Shown: positions 43,875 through 56,160, counted from the stretch's first letter. The stretch: DNA of 64,000 nt from Pseudomonadota bacterium (GCA_023399465.1 JAEWPB010000058.1:26237-90236), one strand, 5' to 3'. Made by a program: numbers and translations. The notes: generated by a model from the sequence alone, not told the origin.

Positions 43875-45383
43875 GTGCCAGAACAGGCAGTCCATGACAT
43901 TTTCGTTATCGGCGGCGGCATCAACGGCTGCGGCATCGCGCGCGATGCTGCCGGACGTGGCTACTCCGTCGCGCTCGCGGAGATGAACGATTTCGGTTCC
44001 GGGACGTCCTCCCGCGCCACCAAGCTGATCCATGGCGGCCTGCGCTATCTCGAGCATTACGAGTTTCGCCTGGTGCGCGAAGCGCTGATGGAGCGCGAAG
44101 TGCTGTGGGCGATGGCGCCGCACATCATCTGGCCGATGCGCTTCGTGCTGCCTTACCACAAGGGCGGCATCCGTCCGGCCTGGCTGATCCGGCTCGGCCT
44201 GTTTCTCTACGATCATCTGGGCGGCCGCAAGCTGCTGCCCCCGACCCGCACGCTGGACATGCGCCGCGATCCCTCGGCAAAGCCGCTGAAGTCGCTCTTC
44301 ACCCGCGCCTTCGAATATTCCGACGGCTGGGTGGACGATGCCCGCTTGGTGGTTCTCAATGCCCGCGACGCGGCGGACCGCGGCGCAGAGATCATGAGCC
44401 GCGCCAGGGTGGTTTCGGCGCGTCGCGAGAACGGCCTCTGGGTCGTTACCGTCGAGGATACGGTTACCGGTACGGTTCGCAGCGTCTCGGCGCGCATGCT
44501 CATCAATGCCGCCGGCCCGTGGGTCGACCGGGTGCTGGCGGAGGCCATCGGCAGCCAGGTTCACAACGTCCGCCTGGTTCAGGGCAGCCATATCGTCGTG
44601 CGCAAGAAGTTCGACGATCCGCGCGCCTACTTCTTCCAGAACCCCGACAACCGCATCATCTTCGCCATCCCCTACGAGCAGGACTTCACCCTGATCGGCA
44701 CCACCGATCAGGACTACAGCGGCGATCCTGAGGATACGGCGATCTCGCCTGCAGAGACCGAATATCTCTGCAAGGCGGCCAGCGAGTATTTCACCGTCCC
44801 GGTAACGGAGAAGGATATCGTCTGGACCTATTCCGGCGTGCGTCCGCTCTATGACGACGGTGCATCGAAGGCGCAGGAAGCCACCCGCGACTACGTACTG
44901 AAGATCGATGGCGGCGATGGCGCCGCGCCGCTCCTCAATGTTTTCGGCGGCAAGCTGACGACCTACCGGCGTCTCGCCGAACATGCACTGGAGAAGATCG
45001 GCGAGGCGATCGGCGCCAAGGGCGCGCCCTGGACCGGGGCGAGCACCCTGCCCGGGGGCGATTTTCCCGCGACCGGCTACGAAGCTGAAGTCGCCAGGCT
45101 GAAGGCAGCCTATCCTTTCCTCGACGGCCGTCTCGCCCGACGGCTCGTCCGGCTCTATGGTACCCTTGCAGCGACGATGCTGGGCGAGGCCAGGAGCACG
45201 ACCGACCTCGGCCGGAACTTTGGCAGCGATCTCTACGAGGTCGAGGTCAACTGGCTGATCCGCCAAGAATGGGCCCGCGCGGCCGAGGATGTGCTGTGGC
45301 GGCGCACAAAGCAGGGCCTGCACCTTTCGCCGGAGGAGGCGAAGGAGCTGGAGCAATACATGGCAGGTGCGGTGGTCGCCTGA
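43875..45383 (+). CDS. glpD: Aerobic glycerol-3-phosphate dehydrogenase
   Basis: A 502-residue membrane-associated FAD enzyme that oxidises sn-glycerol 3-phosphate to dihydroxyacetone phosphate and reduces quinone. FAD site DIFVIGGGINGCGIARDAAGRG at the N terminus, then GTSSRATKLIHGGLRYLEHYEFRLV, the hallmark of the family; GTTDQDY and FGGKLTTYRRLAE follow and a helical C-terminal domain ends the protein. The start is read as GTG at 43875, since GGGGAGG lies five bases in front; an upstream TTG at 43842 has no ribosome site. First gene of the glpDSTPQUV operon. Confidence 0.96.
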   Translation: MPEQAVHDIFVIGGGINGCGIARDAAGRGYSVALAEMNDFGSGTSSRATKLIHGGLRYLEHYEFRLVREALMEREVLWAMAPHIIWPMRFVLPYHKGGIRPAWLIRLGLFLYDHLGGRKLLPPTRTLDMRRDPSAKPLKSLFTRAFEYSDGWVDDARLVVLNARDAADRGAEIMSRARVVSARRENGLWVVTVEDTVTGTVRSVSARMLINAAGPWVDRVLAEAIGSQVHNVRLVQGSHIVVRKKFDDPRAYFFQNPDNRIIFAIPYEQDFTLIGTTDQDYSGDPEDTAISPAETEYLCKAASEYFTVPVTEKDIVWTYSGVRPLYDDGASKAQEATRDYVLKIDGGDGAAPLLNVFGGKLTTYRRLAEHALEKIGEAIGAKGAPWTGASTLPGGDFPATGYEAEVARLKAAYPFLDGRLARRLVRLYGTLAATMLGEARSTTDLGRNFGSDLYEVEVNWLIRQEWARAAEDVLWRRTKQGLHLSPEEAKELEQYMAGAVVA

Positions 45384-45438
45384 GGCGACGCCGATCGACT
45401 GGAAATGCATGCTCGACGGAGGAGGTCCGACTAGGACG

Positions 45439-46521
45439 ATGCTCGAACTGCGCGATGTATTCAGTGTGGCGGGAGGTGAATATCACATTCACCCGACGAA
45501 CCTCGTCCTTGAAAAGGGATCCCTCAACGTACTCCTCGGACCGACGCTCTCGGGCAAGACGTCGCTGATGCGCCTGATGGCCGGCCTCGACAAGCCGACC
45601 GCCGGCAGCATTCATTTCGATGGCATCGACGTTACCGGCATGCCGGTGCAGAAGCGCAACGTCGCCATGGTCTACCAGCAGTTCATCAACTATCCGGCGA
45701 TGACCGTCTACGAGAATATCGCCTCGCCGATGCGCATCTCCGGAAAGAACGCCGCCACCATCGACCGCGAGGTGCGCAAGGCCGCCGATCTCCTCAAGCT
45801 GACCCCCTATCTCGACCGGCTGCCGCTCAATCTTTCCGGCGGCCAGCAGCAACGAACCGCGCTTGCCCGCGCCATCGTCAAGAACGCCAGCCTGGTGCTG
45901 CTCGACGAACCCCTCGCCAATCTCGACTACAAGCTGCGCGAGGAGCTGCGACTGGAATTGCCGAAGATCTTTGCGGAATCCGGCGCCATCTTCGTCTACG
46001 CCACCACCGAACCGTCGGAAGCACTGCTGCTCGGCGGCAACACCGCCACCCTGCACGAGGGACGCGTGACCCAGTTCGGTTCGACGATCGACATCTACCG
46101 CAACCCCGTCGATCTGGTGACCGCCCGGACCTTCGCCGATCCGCCGCTGAATACCATCGAGGTGGTGAAGAAAGGCGAACACTTCCATCACGGGGCGAGG
46201 GAAGCCTTTGCGGTGCCGGCACATCTGGCCGGCATGTCCGACGGCCCGGTGACGATCGCCTTCCAGCCGCACCATCTGGCGCTTGCCCCGCAGAGCGATG
46301 CATCGGCAAAGATCCGGGTGCGCACCCTGATCTCCGAAATCGGCGGTTCGGAAAGCTTCGTGCATGTGGAGTTCAACGACGCGCGCTGGGTCATGCTGGC
46401 GCCGGGCATCCACGATTTCGACCCAGACACCATGATCGATATCTACATCGACATCCGCCACCTGCTGGCGTTCGACACCGACGGCCGGTCGATCACCGCC
46501 GGTCGCGCAAGGGGGATGTGA
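45439..46521 (+). CDS. glpS: Glycerol ABC transporter ATP-binding protein GlpS
   Basis: A 360-residue ABC ATPase of the CUT1 sugar type. Walker A is LGPTLSGKTS, signature LSGGQQQR, Walker B LVLLDEPLANLDYKLREE; a C-terminal regulatory TOBE/OB domain follows. It pairs with GlpT to energise glycerol uptake in the rhizobial GlpSTPQUV transporter. The Walker A loop (TLSG) is unusual but keeps GxxxxGKT. Position 45439 (MLELRDVF) matches the family start; the frame is open further upstream, overlapping glpD. Gap to glpD 55 bp. Confidence 0.93.
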   Translation: MLELRDVFSVAGGEYHIHPTNLVLEKGSLNVLLGPTLSGKTSLMRLMAGLDKPTAGSIHFDGIDVTGMPVQKRNVAMVYQQFINYPAMTVYENIASPMRISGKNAATIDREVRKAADLLKLTPYLDRLPLNLSGGQQQRTALARAIVKNASLVLLDEPLANLDYKLREELRLELPKIFAESGAIFVYATTEPSEALLLGGNTATLHEGRVTQFGSTIDIYRNPVDLVTARTFADPPLNTIEVVKKGEHFHHGAREAFAVPAHLAGMSDGPVTIAFQPHHLALAPQSDASAKIRVRTLISEIGGSESFVHVEFNDARWVMLAPGIHDFDPDTMIDIYIDIRHLLAFDTDGRSITAGRARGM

Positions 46522-46532
46522 GAGAGGCTACC

Positions 46533-47603
46533 ATGGCACGCATCAATCTCGAGCATATCCGCCACTCCTATGGTCCGGCACCGAAGTCGGAAGCAGACTA
46601 TGCGCTGAAGGAAGTCCATCACGAATGGGCCGATGGCGGCGCCTATGCGCTGCTTGGCCCGTCCGGCTGCGGCAAGACCACGCTGCTCAACATCATCTCC
46701 GGGCTGATCCACCCTTCCGAGGGGCGCATCCTTTTCAACGACGTCGACGTCACCGATCTGCCGACCCAGCAGCGCAACATCGCGCAGGTCTTCCAGTTCC
46801 CCGTCATCTACGACACGATGACCGTCTATGACAACCTCGCCTTCCCTCTGCGCAACCGCCGCGTGCCGGAGGCCGAGGTCGACCGGCGCGTTCGCGAAAT
46901 TCTTGACATGCTTGATCTCCAGGGCTGGGCGGACAAGCGGGCGCAGGGCCTGACCGCCGACCAGAAGCAGAAGATCTCGCTCGGCCGCGGGCTCGTGCGC
47001 TCCGACGTCAACGCCATCCTCTTCGACGAACCGCTGACGGTCATCGACCCACACATGAAATGGGTGCTGCGCTCGCAGCTGAAGCGGCTGCACCGCCAGT
47101 TCGGCTTCACCATGGTCTATGTCACCCACGACCAGACCGAGGCGCTGACCTTCGCCGACAAGGTGGTGGTGATGTATGACGGCGAGATCGTCCAGATCGG
47201 CACACCCGCCGAACTCTTCGAGCGGCCGAGCCACACCTTCGTCGGCTATTTCATCGGCTCGCCGGGCATGAACGTGCTGCCGGCAAAGGTCGACGGCTCG
47301 AGGATCAGGGTCGGCGACCAGACGCTGGCGCTCGACTACGCACCGAAGGTCGCCGCGGCCGCGCGCACCGAACTCGGCATTCGTCCGGAGTTCATCCATC
47401 TCGGCCGCGAGGGCATGCCGGTCGATGTGACCAAGGTCGAGGACATCGGCCGCCAGAAGATCGTCCGGGCGCGCTTTGCCGGCCAGTCGATCGCCATCGT
47501 CGTTTCGGAAGATTCCGAGATCCCGGCCGAGGCCCGCGTCACCTTCGACCCCTCTGCAATCAGCATCTACGCCGATTCATGGCGTGTCGCGCGGGAGGCA
47601 TAG
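46533..47603 (+). CDS. glpT: Glycerol ABC transporter ATP-binding protein GlpT
   Basis: A 356-residue ABC ATPase, the partner of GlpS. Walker A is LGPSGCGKTT and Walker B AILFDEPLTVID with an intact Q-loop (QVFQFP) and the switch His in YVTHDQTEAL. The signature motif is degenerate: LTADQKQKISLGRG instead of LSGGQ. With GlpS carrying a normal LSGGQ, one of the two composite ATP sites is predicted to be weakened. A C-terminal TOBE domain is present. AGAGAGG lies six bases before the ATG at 46533; it starts 11 bp after glpS. Despite the name it is unrelated to the E. coli glycerol-3-phosphate antiporter GlpT. Confidence 0.93.
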   Translation: MARINLEHIRHSYGPAPKSEADYALKEVHHEWADGGAYALLGPSGCGKTTLLNIISGLIHPSEGRILFNDVDVTDLPTQQRNIAQVFQFPVIYDTMTVYDNLAFPLRNRRVPEAEVDRRVREILDMLDLQGWADKRAQGLTADQKQKISLGRGLVRSDVNAILFDEPLTVIDPHMKWVLRSQLKRLHRQFGFTMVYVTHDQTEALTFADKVVVMYDGEIVQIGTPAELFERPSHTFVGYFIGSPGMNVLPAKVDGSRIRVGDQTLALDYAPKVAAAARTELGIRPEFIHLGREGMPVDVTKVEDIGRQKIVRARFAGQSIAIVVSEDSEIPAEARVTFDPSAISIYADSWRVAREA

Positions 47604-47605
47604 CG

Positions 47606-48472
<867 letters not shown>

Positions 48473-48483
48473 GGGAGAACGCC

Positions 48484-49374
48484 ATGACCGCTCAAGTGGA
48501 AACCCAGGCCGGAACCGAGACAGCACCGCAAACGAAAGCGTGGACCCATGTCGGCGCGCGGGCGAAGGTGCGGCAGACGAACCTGTCGTGGATAATCCCG
48601 ACCGTCTACATCATCTGCCTGTTGCTGCCGATCTACTGGCTCGTGAACATGAGCTTCAAGACCAACACGGAGATCACCAGCACGTTCTCGCTGTGGCCGC
48701 AGGACCCGACGCTGCGCAATTACATGGTGATCTTCACCGATCCCTCCTGGTACAACGGCTACATCAATTCGATCATCTATGTCGTGCTCAACACGGTGAT
48801 CTCGGTTTGCGTCGCGCTGCCGGCGGCCTACGCCTTCTCGCGCTACCGCTTTCTCGGCGACAAGCACCTGTTCTTCTGGTTGCTGACCAACCGTATGGCG
48901 CCGCCTGCCGTCTTCGCGCTGCCGTTCTTCCAGCTCTATTCGGCATTCGGCCTGATCGACACCCATATCGCAGTCGCGCTTGCACACTGCCTGTTCAACG
49001 TGCCGCTGGCGGTGTGGATCCTCGAAGGCTTCATGTCCGGGGTGCCGAAGGAGATCGACGAGACCGCCTATATCGACGGCTACTCCTTCCCGCGTTTCTT
49101 CGTGAAGATCTTCATGCCGTTGATCGCCAGCGGCATCGGCGTCGCCGCGTTCTTCTGCTTCATGTTCTCGTGGGTGGAACTGCTGCTGGCCCGCACCCTG
49201 ACCACGACCGACGCCAAGCCGATTGCCGCAATCATGACCCGCACGGTCTCGGCCTCCGGGCTTGACTGGGGCGTGCTGGCTGCGGCCGGCGTGCTGACCA
49301 TCATCCCCGGCGCCCTGGTCATCTACTTCGTCCGCAACTACATCGCCAAGGGCTTTGCCCTGGGGAGGGTATGA
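48484..49374 (+). CDS. glpQ: Glycerol ABC transporter permease GlpQ
   Basis: A 296-residue MalG-type permease. The first helix is WIIPTVYIICLLLPIYWLV after a polar N-terminal tail of about 35 residues; the EAA loop is KEIDETAYIDGYSFPRFFVKIFMP. It ends with a typical RNYIAKGFALGRV tail. GAGGGAGA precedes the ATG at 48484, 11 bp after glpP. Its stop overlaps the next start by four bases (ATGA). Not related to the glycerophosphodiesterase also called GlpQ. Confidence 0.94.
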   Translation: MTAQVETQAGTETAPQTKAWTHVGARAKVRQTNLSWIIPTVYIICLLLPIYWLVNMSFKTNTEITSTFSLWPQDPTLRNYMVIFTDPSWYNGYINSIIYVVLNTVISVCVALPAAYAFSRYRFLGDKHLFFWLLTNRMAPPAVFALPFFQLYSAFGLIDTHIAVALAHCLFNVPLAVWILEGFMSGVPKEIDETAYIDGYSFPRFFVKIFMPLIASGIGVAAFFCFMFSWVELLLARTLTTTDAKPIAAIMTRTVSASGLDWGVLAAAGVLTIIPGALVIYFVRNYIAKGFALGRV

Positions 49375-49796
49375 TGGCCGCCTCTACCAACCGTACGAAC
49401 AACCGCTGGCCCCTGGCCGTGGCCGCCATCCTCATCGTCTACGCCGTCGTGGCCAGCCTGCTTGTGATGTCCCTGCCGGTCAAGGATGGCGAGCGCGACT
49501 GGTTCGCACCTCTGGTCGCCGGCGGCTGGATGGCCTGGACACTGCCGACCGCGCTGTTCTTTGCCAGCGTTTTCACAGCTCTCCTGAGCATGGCCGTGTG
49601 GGAGTATTTTTCCCCCGGCGGCAATCCGCGCATCGGGATCCTGCGCTTCGAAACGACCCGGGGCGACCGCCTGTTCGTGTCGCTGCTTGGTGCCGCATTT
49701 ATCAATCTCGCTTGGCTGGGCCTGGTCGGGCCCAACCTGTGGTGGGCTCTTGCCCTTTCCGTAGTCTACGCCATCGGCGTGTTTCGCTACGTGTGA
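49371..49796 (+). CDS. glpU: Small integral membrane protein GlpU (DUF2160)
   Basis: A 141-residue membrane protein with three or four predicted helices: WPLAVAAILIVYAVVASLLVM, an APLVAGGWMAWTLPTALFFASVF segment, and two in the C-terminal half (LLGAAFINLAWLGLVGP and LWWALALSVVYAIGVF). This DUF2160 protein occurs within glycerol ABC operons of rhizobia and is named glpU there; its exact role in transport is not settled. It overlaps the glpQ stop by four bases and lies 79 bp before glpV, so it is part of the same transcript. Confidence 0.9.
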   Translation: MMAASTNRTNNRWPLAVAAILIVYAVVASLLVMSLPVKDGERDWFAPLVAGGWMAWTLPTALFFASVFTALLSMAVWEYFSPGGNPRIGILRFETTRGDRLFVSLLGAAFINLAWLGLVGPNLWWALALSVVYAIGVFRYV

Positions 49797-49875
49797 CGGC
49801 AAGCACGAACAGACGGCCGGAGACCCGGCCGCTGAGACTGGCATACCGTAACTGCAACCTTTTGGGAGGAAGAAT

Positions 49876-51600
49876 ATGCATAAGCATCTTATGACGACGA
49901 CGGCCGCCGTGCTGCTCGCTCTGTCCGGCTCAGCATATGCGGGCATGGACGAAGCCAAGACATTCCTGGACGCCGAGATCGGCGACATGTCCTCGCTGTC
50001 GCGCGCGGACCAGGAAAAGGAAATGCAATGGTTCATCGATGCGGCGAAGCCCTTCGCAGGCATGGAGATCAAGGTCGTTTCCGAAACCATCACTACGCAC
50101 GAGTATGAATCCAAGGTTCTCGCCAAGGCCTTTTCCGACATCACCGGCATCAAGCTGACCCATGACCTGATCGGCGAAGGCGACGTCGTCGAAAAGCTGC
50201 AGACGCAGATGCAGTCCGGCGAAAACATCTATGACGCCTATATCAACGACTCCGACCTCATCGGCACCCACTGGCGCTACCAGCAGGCCCGTTCGCTGAC
50301 CAAGTGGATGGAAAACGAAGGCAAGGACGTGACCAATCCCGGTCTCGACCTCAACGACTTCATCGGCCTGAAATTCACCACCGCACCGGATGGCGACCTC
50401 TACCAACTGCCCGACCAGCAGTTCGCCAACCTCTACTGGTTCCGCTACGACTGGTTCAACGACGAAAAGAACAAGGCGGACTTCAAGGCGAAGTACGGCT
50501 ACGACCTCGGCGTCCCGGTCAACTGGTCGGCCTACGAGGATATCGCCGAGTTCTTCACCGGCCGCGAGCAGGACGGCAAGAAGGTCTATGGCCACATGGA
50601 CTACGGCAAGAAGGACCCGTCGCTCGGCTGGCGCTTCACCGACGCCTGGCTGTCGATGGCCGGCAACGGCGACAAGGGCCTGCCGAACGGCCTGCCGGTC
50701 GATGAATGGGGCATCAAGGTCAACGACAAGTCGCAGCCGGTCGGTTCGTGCGTCGCGCGCGGCGGCGATACCAACGGCCCCGCCTCCGTCTACGCCATCC
50801 AGAAGTATCTCGACTGGATGAAGGCCTATGCGCCGGCTGCTGCCCAGGGCATGACCTTCTCCGAATCCGGTCCGGTGCCGGGCCAGGGCGAGATCGCCCA
50901 GCAGATGTTCATGTACACCGCCTTCACCGCCGACATGGTCAAGGACGGCCTGCCGGTGGTCAACGCCGATGGTACGCCGAAGTGGCGCTTCGCCCCCTCG
51001 CCGCACGGCGTCTACTGGAAGGACGGCATGAAGCTCGGCTATCAGGACGTCGGTTCCTGGACGCTGCTGAAGTCGACCCCGGTCGATCGCGCCAAGGCGG
51101 CCTGGCTCTATGCCCAGTTCGTCACCTCCAAGACGGTCGACGTCAAGAAGAGCCATGTCGGCCTGACGCTCGCGCGGGAAAGCTCGATCCAGCACCAGAG
51201 CTTCACCGATCGTGCGCCGAAGCTTGGTGGTCTGATCGAGTTCTATCGTTCGCCGGCCCGCGTCCAGTGGTCGCCGACCGGTACCAACGTTCCGGACTAT
51301 CCGAAGCTGGCACAGCTGTGGTGGCAGGCGATCGGCGATGCGTCCTCGGGTGCAAAGACGGCGCAGGAAGCCATGGATTCGCTGTGCGCCGAGCAGGAAA
51401 AGGTGCTGGCGCGTCTCGAACGCTCCGGCGTACAGGGCGACATCGGCCCGAAGCTGGCGGATGAGCACGACATCGACTACTGGAACGCGGAAGCGGTCAA
51501 GGCCGGCAACCTCGCTCCGCAGCTGAAGATCGAGAACGAAAAGGAACAGCCCCAGACCGTCAACTACGACGAACTGGTCAAGAGCTGGCAGTCCAACTGA
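49876..51600 (+). CDS. glpV: Glycerol ABC transporter substrate-binding protein GlpV
   Basis: A 574-residue periplasmic binding protein, longer than the usual 400-450 residues of sugar-binding proteins, as expected for the GlpV family. The signal peptide (HLMTTTAAVLLALSGSAYA) is cut near residue 22. The mature part has a type 1/2 solute-binding fold with many aromatic residues (LYWFRYDWFN, SLGWRFTDAW). GGGAGGA precedes the ATG. It is the last gene of the operon; a strong terminator follows 30 bp after the stop. Confidence 0.93.
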   Translation: MHKHLMTTTAAVLLALSGSAYAGMDEAKTFLDAEIGDMSSLSRADQEKEMQWFIDAAKPFAGMEIKVVSETITTHEYESKVLAKAFSDITGIKLTHDLIGEGDVVEKLQTQMQSGENIYDAYINDSDLIGTHWRYQQARSLTKWMENEGKDVTNPGLDLNDFIGLKFTTAPDGDLYQLPDQQFANLYWFRYDWFNDEKNKADFKAKYGYDLGVPVNWSAYEDIAEFFTGREQDGKKVYGHMDYGKKDPSLGWRFTDAWLSMAGNGDKGLPNGLPVDEWGIKVNDKSQPVGSCVARGGDTNGPASVYAIQKYLDWMKAYAPAAAQGMTFSESGPVPGQGEIAQQMFMYTAFTADMVKDGLPVVNADGTPKWRFAPSPHGVYWKDGMKLGYQDVGSWTLLKSTPVDRAKAAWLYAQFVTSKTVDVKKSHVGLTLARESSIQHQSFTDRAPKLGGLIEFYRSPARVQWSPTGTNVPDYPKLAQLWWQAIGDASSGAKTAQEAMDSLCAEQEKVLARLERSGVQGDIGPKLADEHDIDYWNAEAVKAGNLAPQLKIENEKEQPQTVNYDELVKSWQSN

Positions 51601-51630
51601 AGACTGAAATAGAATACTGACGATCTCGCG

Positions 51631-51660
51631 CACCGCCCGGCCGAGCCGGGCGGTGTTTTC
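51631..51660 (+). terminator. Rho-independent terminator of the glp operon
   Basis: CACCGCCCGG (51631-51640) pairs over 10 bp with CCGGGCGGTG (51646-51655), followed by TTTTCGTT. It ends the glpDSTPQUV transcript. Confidence 0.9.
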
Positions 51661-51695
51661 GTTCCTGAAGCGTTCGGAGTAGCCCTCGAGCAGGC

Positions 51696-51726
51696 ATAAA
51701 AAAAGCGGCCACGAGGCCGCTTTTTC
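51696..51726 (-). terminator. Terminator of the atp operon (bidirectional)
   Basis: AAAAAGCGGCC pairs with GGCCGCTTTTT around loop ACGA, with A-tracts before and T-tracts after the stem, so it can stop transcription in both directions. It lies 20 bp after the atpC stop. Confidence 0.92.
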
Positions 51727-51745
51727 ATCTGTTGTCTGCTACCGC

Positions 51746-52153
51746 TCAGCCCCCGACGAGGATCCCGTTCAGGCGGGTCAGTTCGGAGAGATAGTTCTCG
51801 ATCCGCGTCCGGTGCTCGTAGTTGTCGACCAGCTCCATTTCAGCCTTTGCGGCGTCGATGCGCCGCAGCAGCTTGTCGCGGTCGAGTTCTTCGATCGAAA
51901 TCGCAGATTCGGCGATCAGCGTGCAGCCAGCCGGCGATACGTCGGCGAAACCGCCGAATACGACATAGCGCAGAAACTTGCCGGCCGCATCCTTGACCGT
52001 GACGATACCCGGCTTGAGCGTCGTCATGAACGGCGCATGGTTCGCCATGACCGTCATTTCGCCTTCCGTTGCCGGAATAACAACTTCGCTAACCTCATCC
52101 GACAGCAGCAGACGCTCGGGAGAAACGAGTTCAAGATTGAAATTGCCAGCCAT
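51746..52153 (-). CDS. atpC: ATP synthase F1 epsilon subunit
   Basis: A 135-residue subunit: N-terminal beta sandwich (NFNLELVSPERLLLSDEVSEVVIPATEGEMTV, with NHAPFMTTLKPG) and a C-terminal two-helix domain. It is part of the central stalk with gamma and can inhibit ATP hydrolysis. Last gene of atpHAGDC, 77 bp after atpD, with a strong hairpin in that gap. Confidence 0.95.
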   Translation of the reverse strand: MAGNFNLELVSPERLLLSDEVSEVVIPATEGEMTVMANHAPFMTTLKPGIVTVKDAAGKFLRYVVFGGFADVSPAGCTLIAESAISIEELDRDKLLRRIDAAKAEMELVDNYEHRTRIENYLSELTRLNGILVGG

Positions 52154-52187
52154 GACGCTTCACTTCTTCGATTGTTTGCAGACATAC

Positions 52188-52218
52188 GACGGCGCGCGGG
52201 TTTTCCGCACGCGCCGTC
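52188..52218 (-). other. Stem-loop in the atpD-atpC intergenic region
   Basis: GACGGCGCG (52188-52196) and CGCGCCGTC (52210-52218) form nine pairs, extendable within the loop. On the minus strand no U-tract follows, so it is more likely an RNA-processing, stability or attenuation element than a full terminator. Confidence 0.5.
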
Positions 52219-52230
52219 CGGTTCCGGTCA

Positions 52231-53709
<1,479 letters not shown>

Positions 53710-53715
53710 TTAACC

Positions 53716-54600
53716 TCAGAGCGCTTCCGCGCCCGAAATGATTTCAATGAGTTCCTTGGTGATCTGGGCCTGACGCTGGCGGTTGTAGCTGAGCGTCAGC
53801 TTGTTGATCATCTCACCGGCATTGCGTGTCGCATTGTCCATGGCGCTCATCTTCGCACCCATCTCGCCTGCGACGTTTTCGAGCAGCGCCCGGAACACCT
53901 GCACCGAGATATTGCGCGGGATCAGATCCGTGAGGATTGCACCGGCATCGGGCTCATATTCATAGACTGCAGTCGTCGCAGTCGCGGTCGCGGTGGCTTC
54001 CTCGCCCGCACTTGCGGGGATCAGCTGCTGCGCGGTCGGAACCTGTGCGATCACCGACTTGAACCGCGAGTAGAACAGCGTGCAGACGTCGAACTCACCA
54101 TTCTCGAACCGCGCGATGACCTTGCGAGCAATGGCATCGGCATTGTCGAAGCCGATGCGCTTGACGTCGCGCAGCTCGACACGGTCGATGATCAGCGAGG
54201 CGAATTCACGGCGCAGGCTGTCGTAGCCCTTCTTGCCAACGCAGAAGATCTTGACCGTCTTGCCCTCAGCCAGAAGCTTGCGGGCATGATCGCGGGCAAA
54301 ACGCGAGATCTGCGAGTTGAAGCCGCCGCAGAGACCACGCTCGGCGGTGCAGACGACGAGCAGATGCACGTCGTCCTTGCCGGTGCCGGTCATCAGGCGC
54401 GGTGCACCCTCGTCGCTACCCACCGCCTGAGCGATGTTGGCGAGAACGGTGCTCATGCGCTCCGAATAGGGCCGAGCGGCCTCGGCCGCCTCCTGAGCAC
54501 GCCGAAGCTTCGCCGCGGCGACCATTTTCATCGCCTTGGTGATCTTCTGCGTCGCCTTGACGGAGGCGATTCGGTTTTTCAGATCCTTAAGTGAAGGCAT
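53716..54600 (-). CDS. atpG: ATP synthase F1 gamma subunit
   Basis: A 294-residue central shaft subunit. The N-terminal coiled-coil begins [34 protein letters not shown], the family signature; the C-terminal helix ends with [15 protein letters not shown]. An inserted Ala/Thr-rich stretch in the middle ([21 protein letters not shown]) is of the alphaproteobacterial type. It lies between atpA and atpD. Confidence 0.97.
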   Translation of the reverse strand: MPSLKDLKNRIASVKATQKITKAMKMVAAAKLRRAQEAAEAARPYSERMSTVLANIAQAVGSDEGAPRLMTGTGKDDVHLLVVCTAERGLCGGFNSQISRFARDHARKLLAEGKTVKIFCVGKKGYDSLRREFASLIIDRVELRDVKRIGFDNADAIARKVIARFENGEFDVCTLFYSRFKSVIAQVPTAQQLIPASAGEEATATATATTAVYEYEPDAGAILTDLIPRNISVQVFRALLENVAGEMGAKMSAMDNATRNAGEMINKLTLSYNRQRQAQITKELIEIISGAEAL

Positions 54601-54630
54601 CCGTTATCCGTCCTTGGCTAGTAACCCGGT

Positions 54631-56160
54631 TCAGGCGAAAGACTTGGCGAACGCGTCGAGAGCGGCCTTGAGCTTGCTCTTGATGTCGTCGCTGATTGCC
54701 TTTTCCTTGCGGATTGCTTCAAGAATGTCCTTGCCTTCCGAACGGAGGTAGTTGAGCAGGCCCTGCTCGAACTTGCCGACCTGGTTGACAGCCAGCTTGT
54801 CGAGGTAACCGTTCACACCGGCGAAGATCACCGCAACCTGTTCTTCCGTCTTCAGCGGCGAGAACTGCGGCTGCTTCAGGAGTTCGGTGAGGCGCGCACC
54901 ACGGTTCAGCAGGCGCTGCGTCGAGGCATCGAGGTCCGAACCGAACTGGGCGAAGGCGGCCATTTCGCGATACTGGGCGAGTTCACCCTTGATCGAGCCG
55001 GCAACCTGCTTCATCGCCTTGATCTGAGCGGCAGAACCAACGCGCGAAACCGACAGACCGACGTTAACGGCCGGACGGATACCCTGGTAGAACAGGTCGG
55101 TTTCAAGGAAGATCTGGCCGTCGGTGATCGAGATCACGTTGGTCGGGATGAACGCCGAAACGTCGTTACCCTGGGTTTCGATAACCGGCAGAGCGGTCAG
55201 CGAGCCAGCGCCCATTTCGTCGTTGAGCTTTGCAGCGCGCTCGAGAAGACGCGAGTGCAGGTAGAAAACGTCACCCGGGTAAGCTTCGCGGCCCGGCGGG
55301 CGGCGCAGCAGCAGCGACATCTGACGATAGGCAACAGCCTGCTTCGAAAGGTCGTCGTAGCCGATGAGGGCGTGCATACCGTTGTCACGGAAGTATTCGC
55401 CCATGGCGCAGCCGGCGAACGGAGCCAGGTACTGCATCGGCGCCGGATCGGAAGCGGTCGCAGCGATAACGATCGAGTACTGCAGGGCGCCGCGCTCTTC
55501 CAGAACCTTGACGAACTGGGCAACGGTCGAACGCTTCTGGCCGATAGCGACGTAGACGCAGTACAGCTTGTCCTGATCCGGGCCGTTGTCGTGGATCGGC
55601 TTCTGGTTCAGGAAGGTGTCGAGGATGATGGCGGTCTTGCCGGTCTGGCGGTCGCCGATGACGAGCTCGCGCTGGCCGCGGCCGACCGGGATCAGGGCGT
55701 CGATGGCCTTGAGACCGGTGGACATCGGCTCATGAACCGACTTGCGCGGGATGATGCCCGGAGCCTTGACGTCGACGCGCGCGCGGCGGGTCGCATTGAT
55801 CGGGCCCTTGCCGTCGATCGGGTTGCCGAGCGCGTCGACGACGCGGCCGAGCAGTTCCGGACCAACCGGGACGTCCACGATGGCGCCGGTCCGCTTGACG
55901 GTGTCGCCTTCCTTGATGTCACGGTCGGAACCGAAGATAACGACACCGACGTTGTCGGCTTCGAGGTTCAGCGCCATGCCGCGGATGCCGCCGGGGAATT
56001 CCACCATCTCGCCGGCCTGGACGTTGTCCAGACCGTAGACGCGGGCAATACCGTCACCGACGGAAAGAACCTGGCCGACTTCCGAGACTTCCGCCTCTTT
56101 GCCGAAATTTTTGATTTGATCTTTAAGAATTGCGGAAATTTCCGCGGCGCGGATATCCAT
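54631..56160 (-). CDS. atpA: ATP synthase F1 alpha subunit
   Basis: A 509-residue nucleotide-binding, non-catalytic subunit of F1. Walker A is GDRQTGKT, Walker B region reads [16 protein letters not shown], and the conserved arginine finger region SVSRVG is present. It starts [16 protein letters not shown] and overlaps the atpH stop by one base (TGATG), so translation is coupled. Length is normal. Confidence 0.98.
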   Translation of the reverse strand: MDIRAAEISAILKDQIKNFGKEAEVSEVGQVLSVGDGIARVYGLDNVQAGEMVEFPGGIRGMALNLEADNVGVVIFGSDRDIKEGDTVKRTGAIVDVPVGPELLGRVVDALGNPIDGKGPINATRRARVDVKAPGIIPRKSVHEPMSTGLKAIDALIPVGRGQRELVIGDRQTGKTAIILDTFLNQKPIHDNGPDQDKLYCVYVAIGQKRSTVAQFVKVLEERGALQYSIVIAATASDPAPMQYLAPFAGCAMGEYFRDNGMHALIGYDDLSKQAVAYRQMSLLLRRPPGREAYPGDVFYLHSRLLERAAKLNDEMGAGSLTALPVIETQGNDVSAFIPTNVISITDGQIFLETDLFYQGIRPAVNVGLSVSRVGSAAQIKAMKQVAGSIKGELAQYREMAAFAQFGSDLDASTQRLLNRGARLTELLKQPQFSPLKTEEQVAVIFAGVNGYLDKLAVNQVGKFEQGLLNYLRSEGKDILEAIRKEKAISDDIKSKLKAALDAFAKSFA

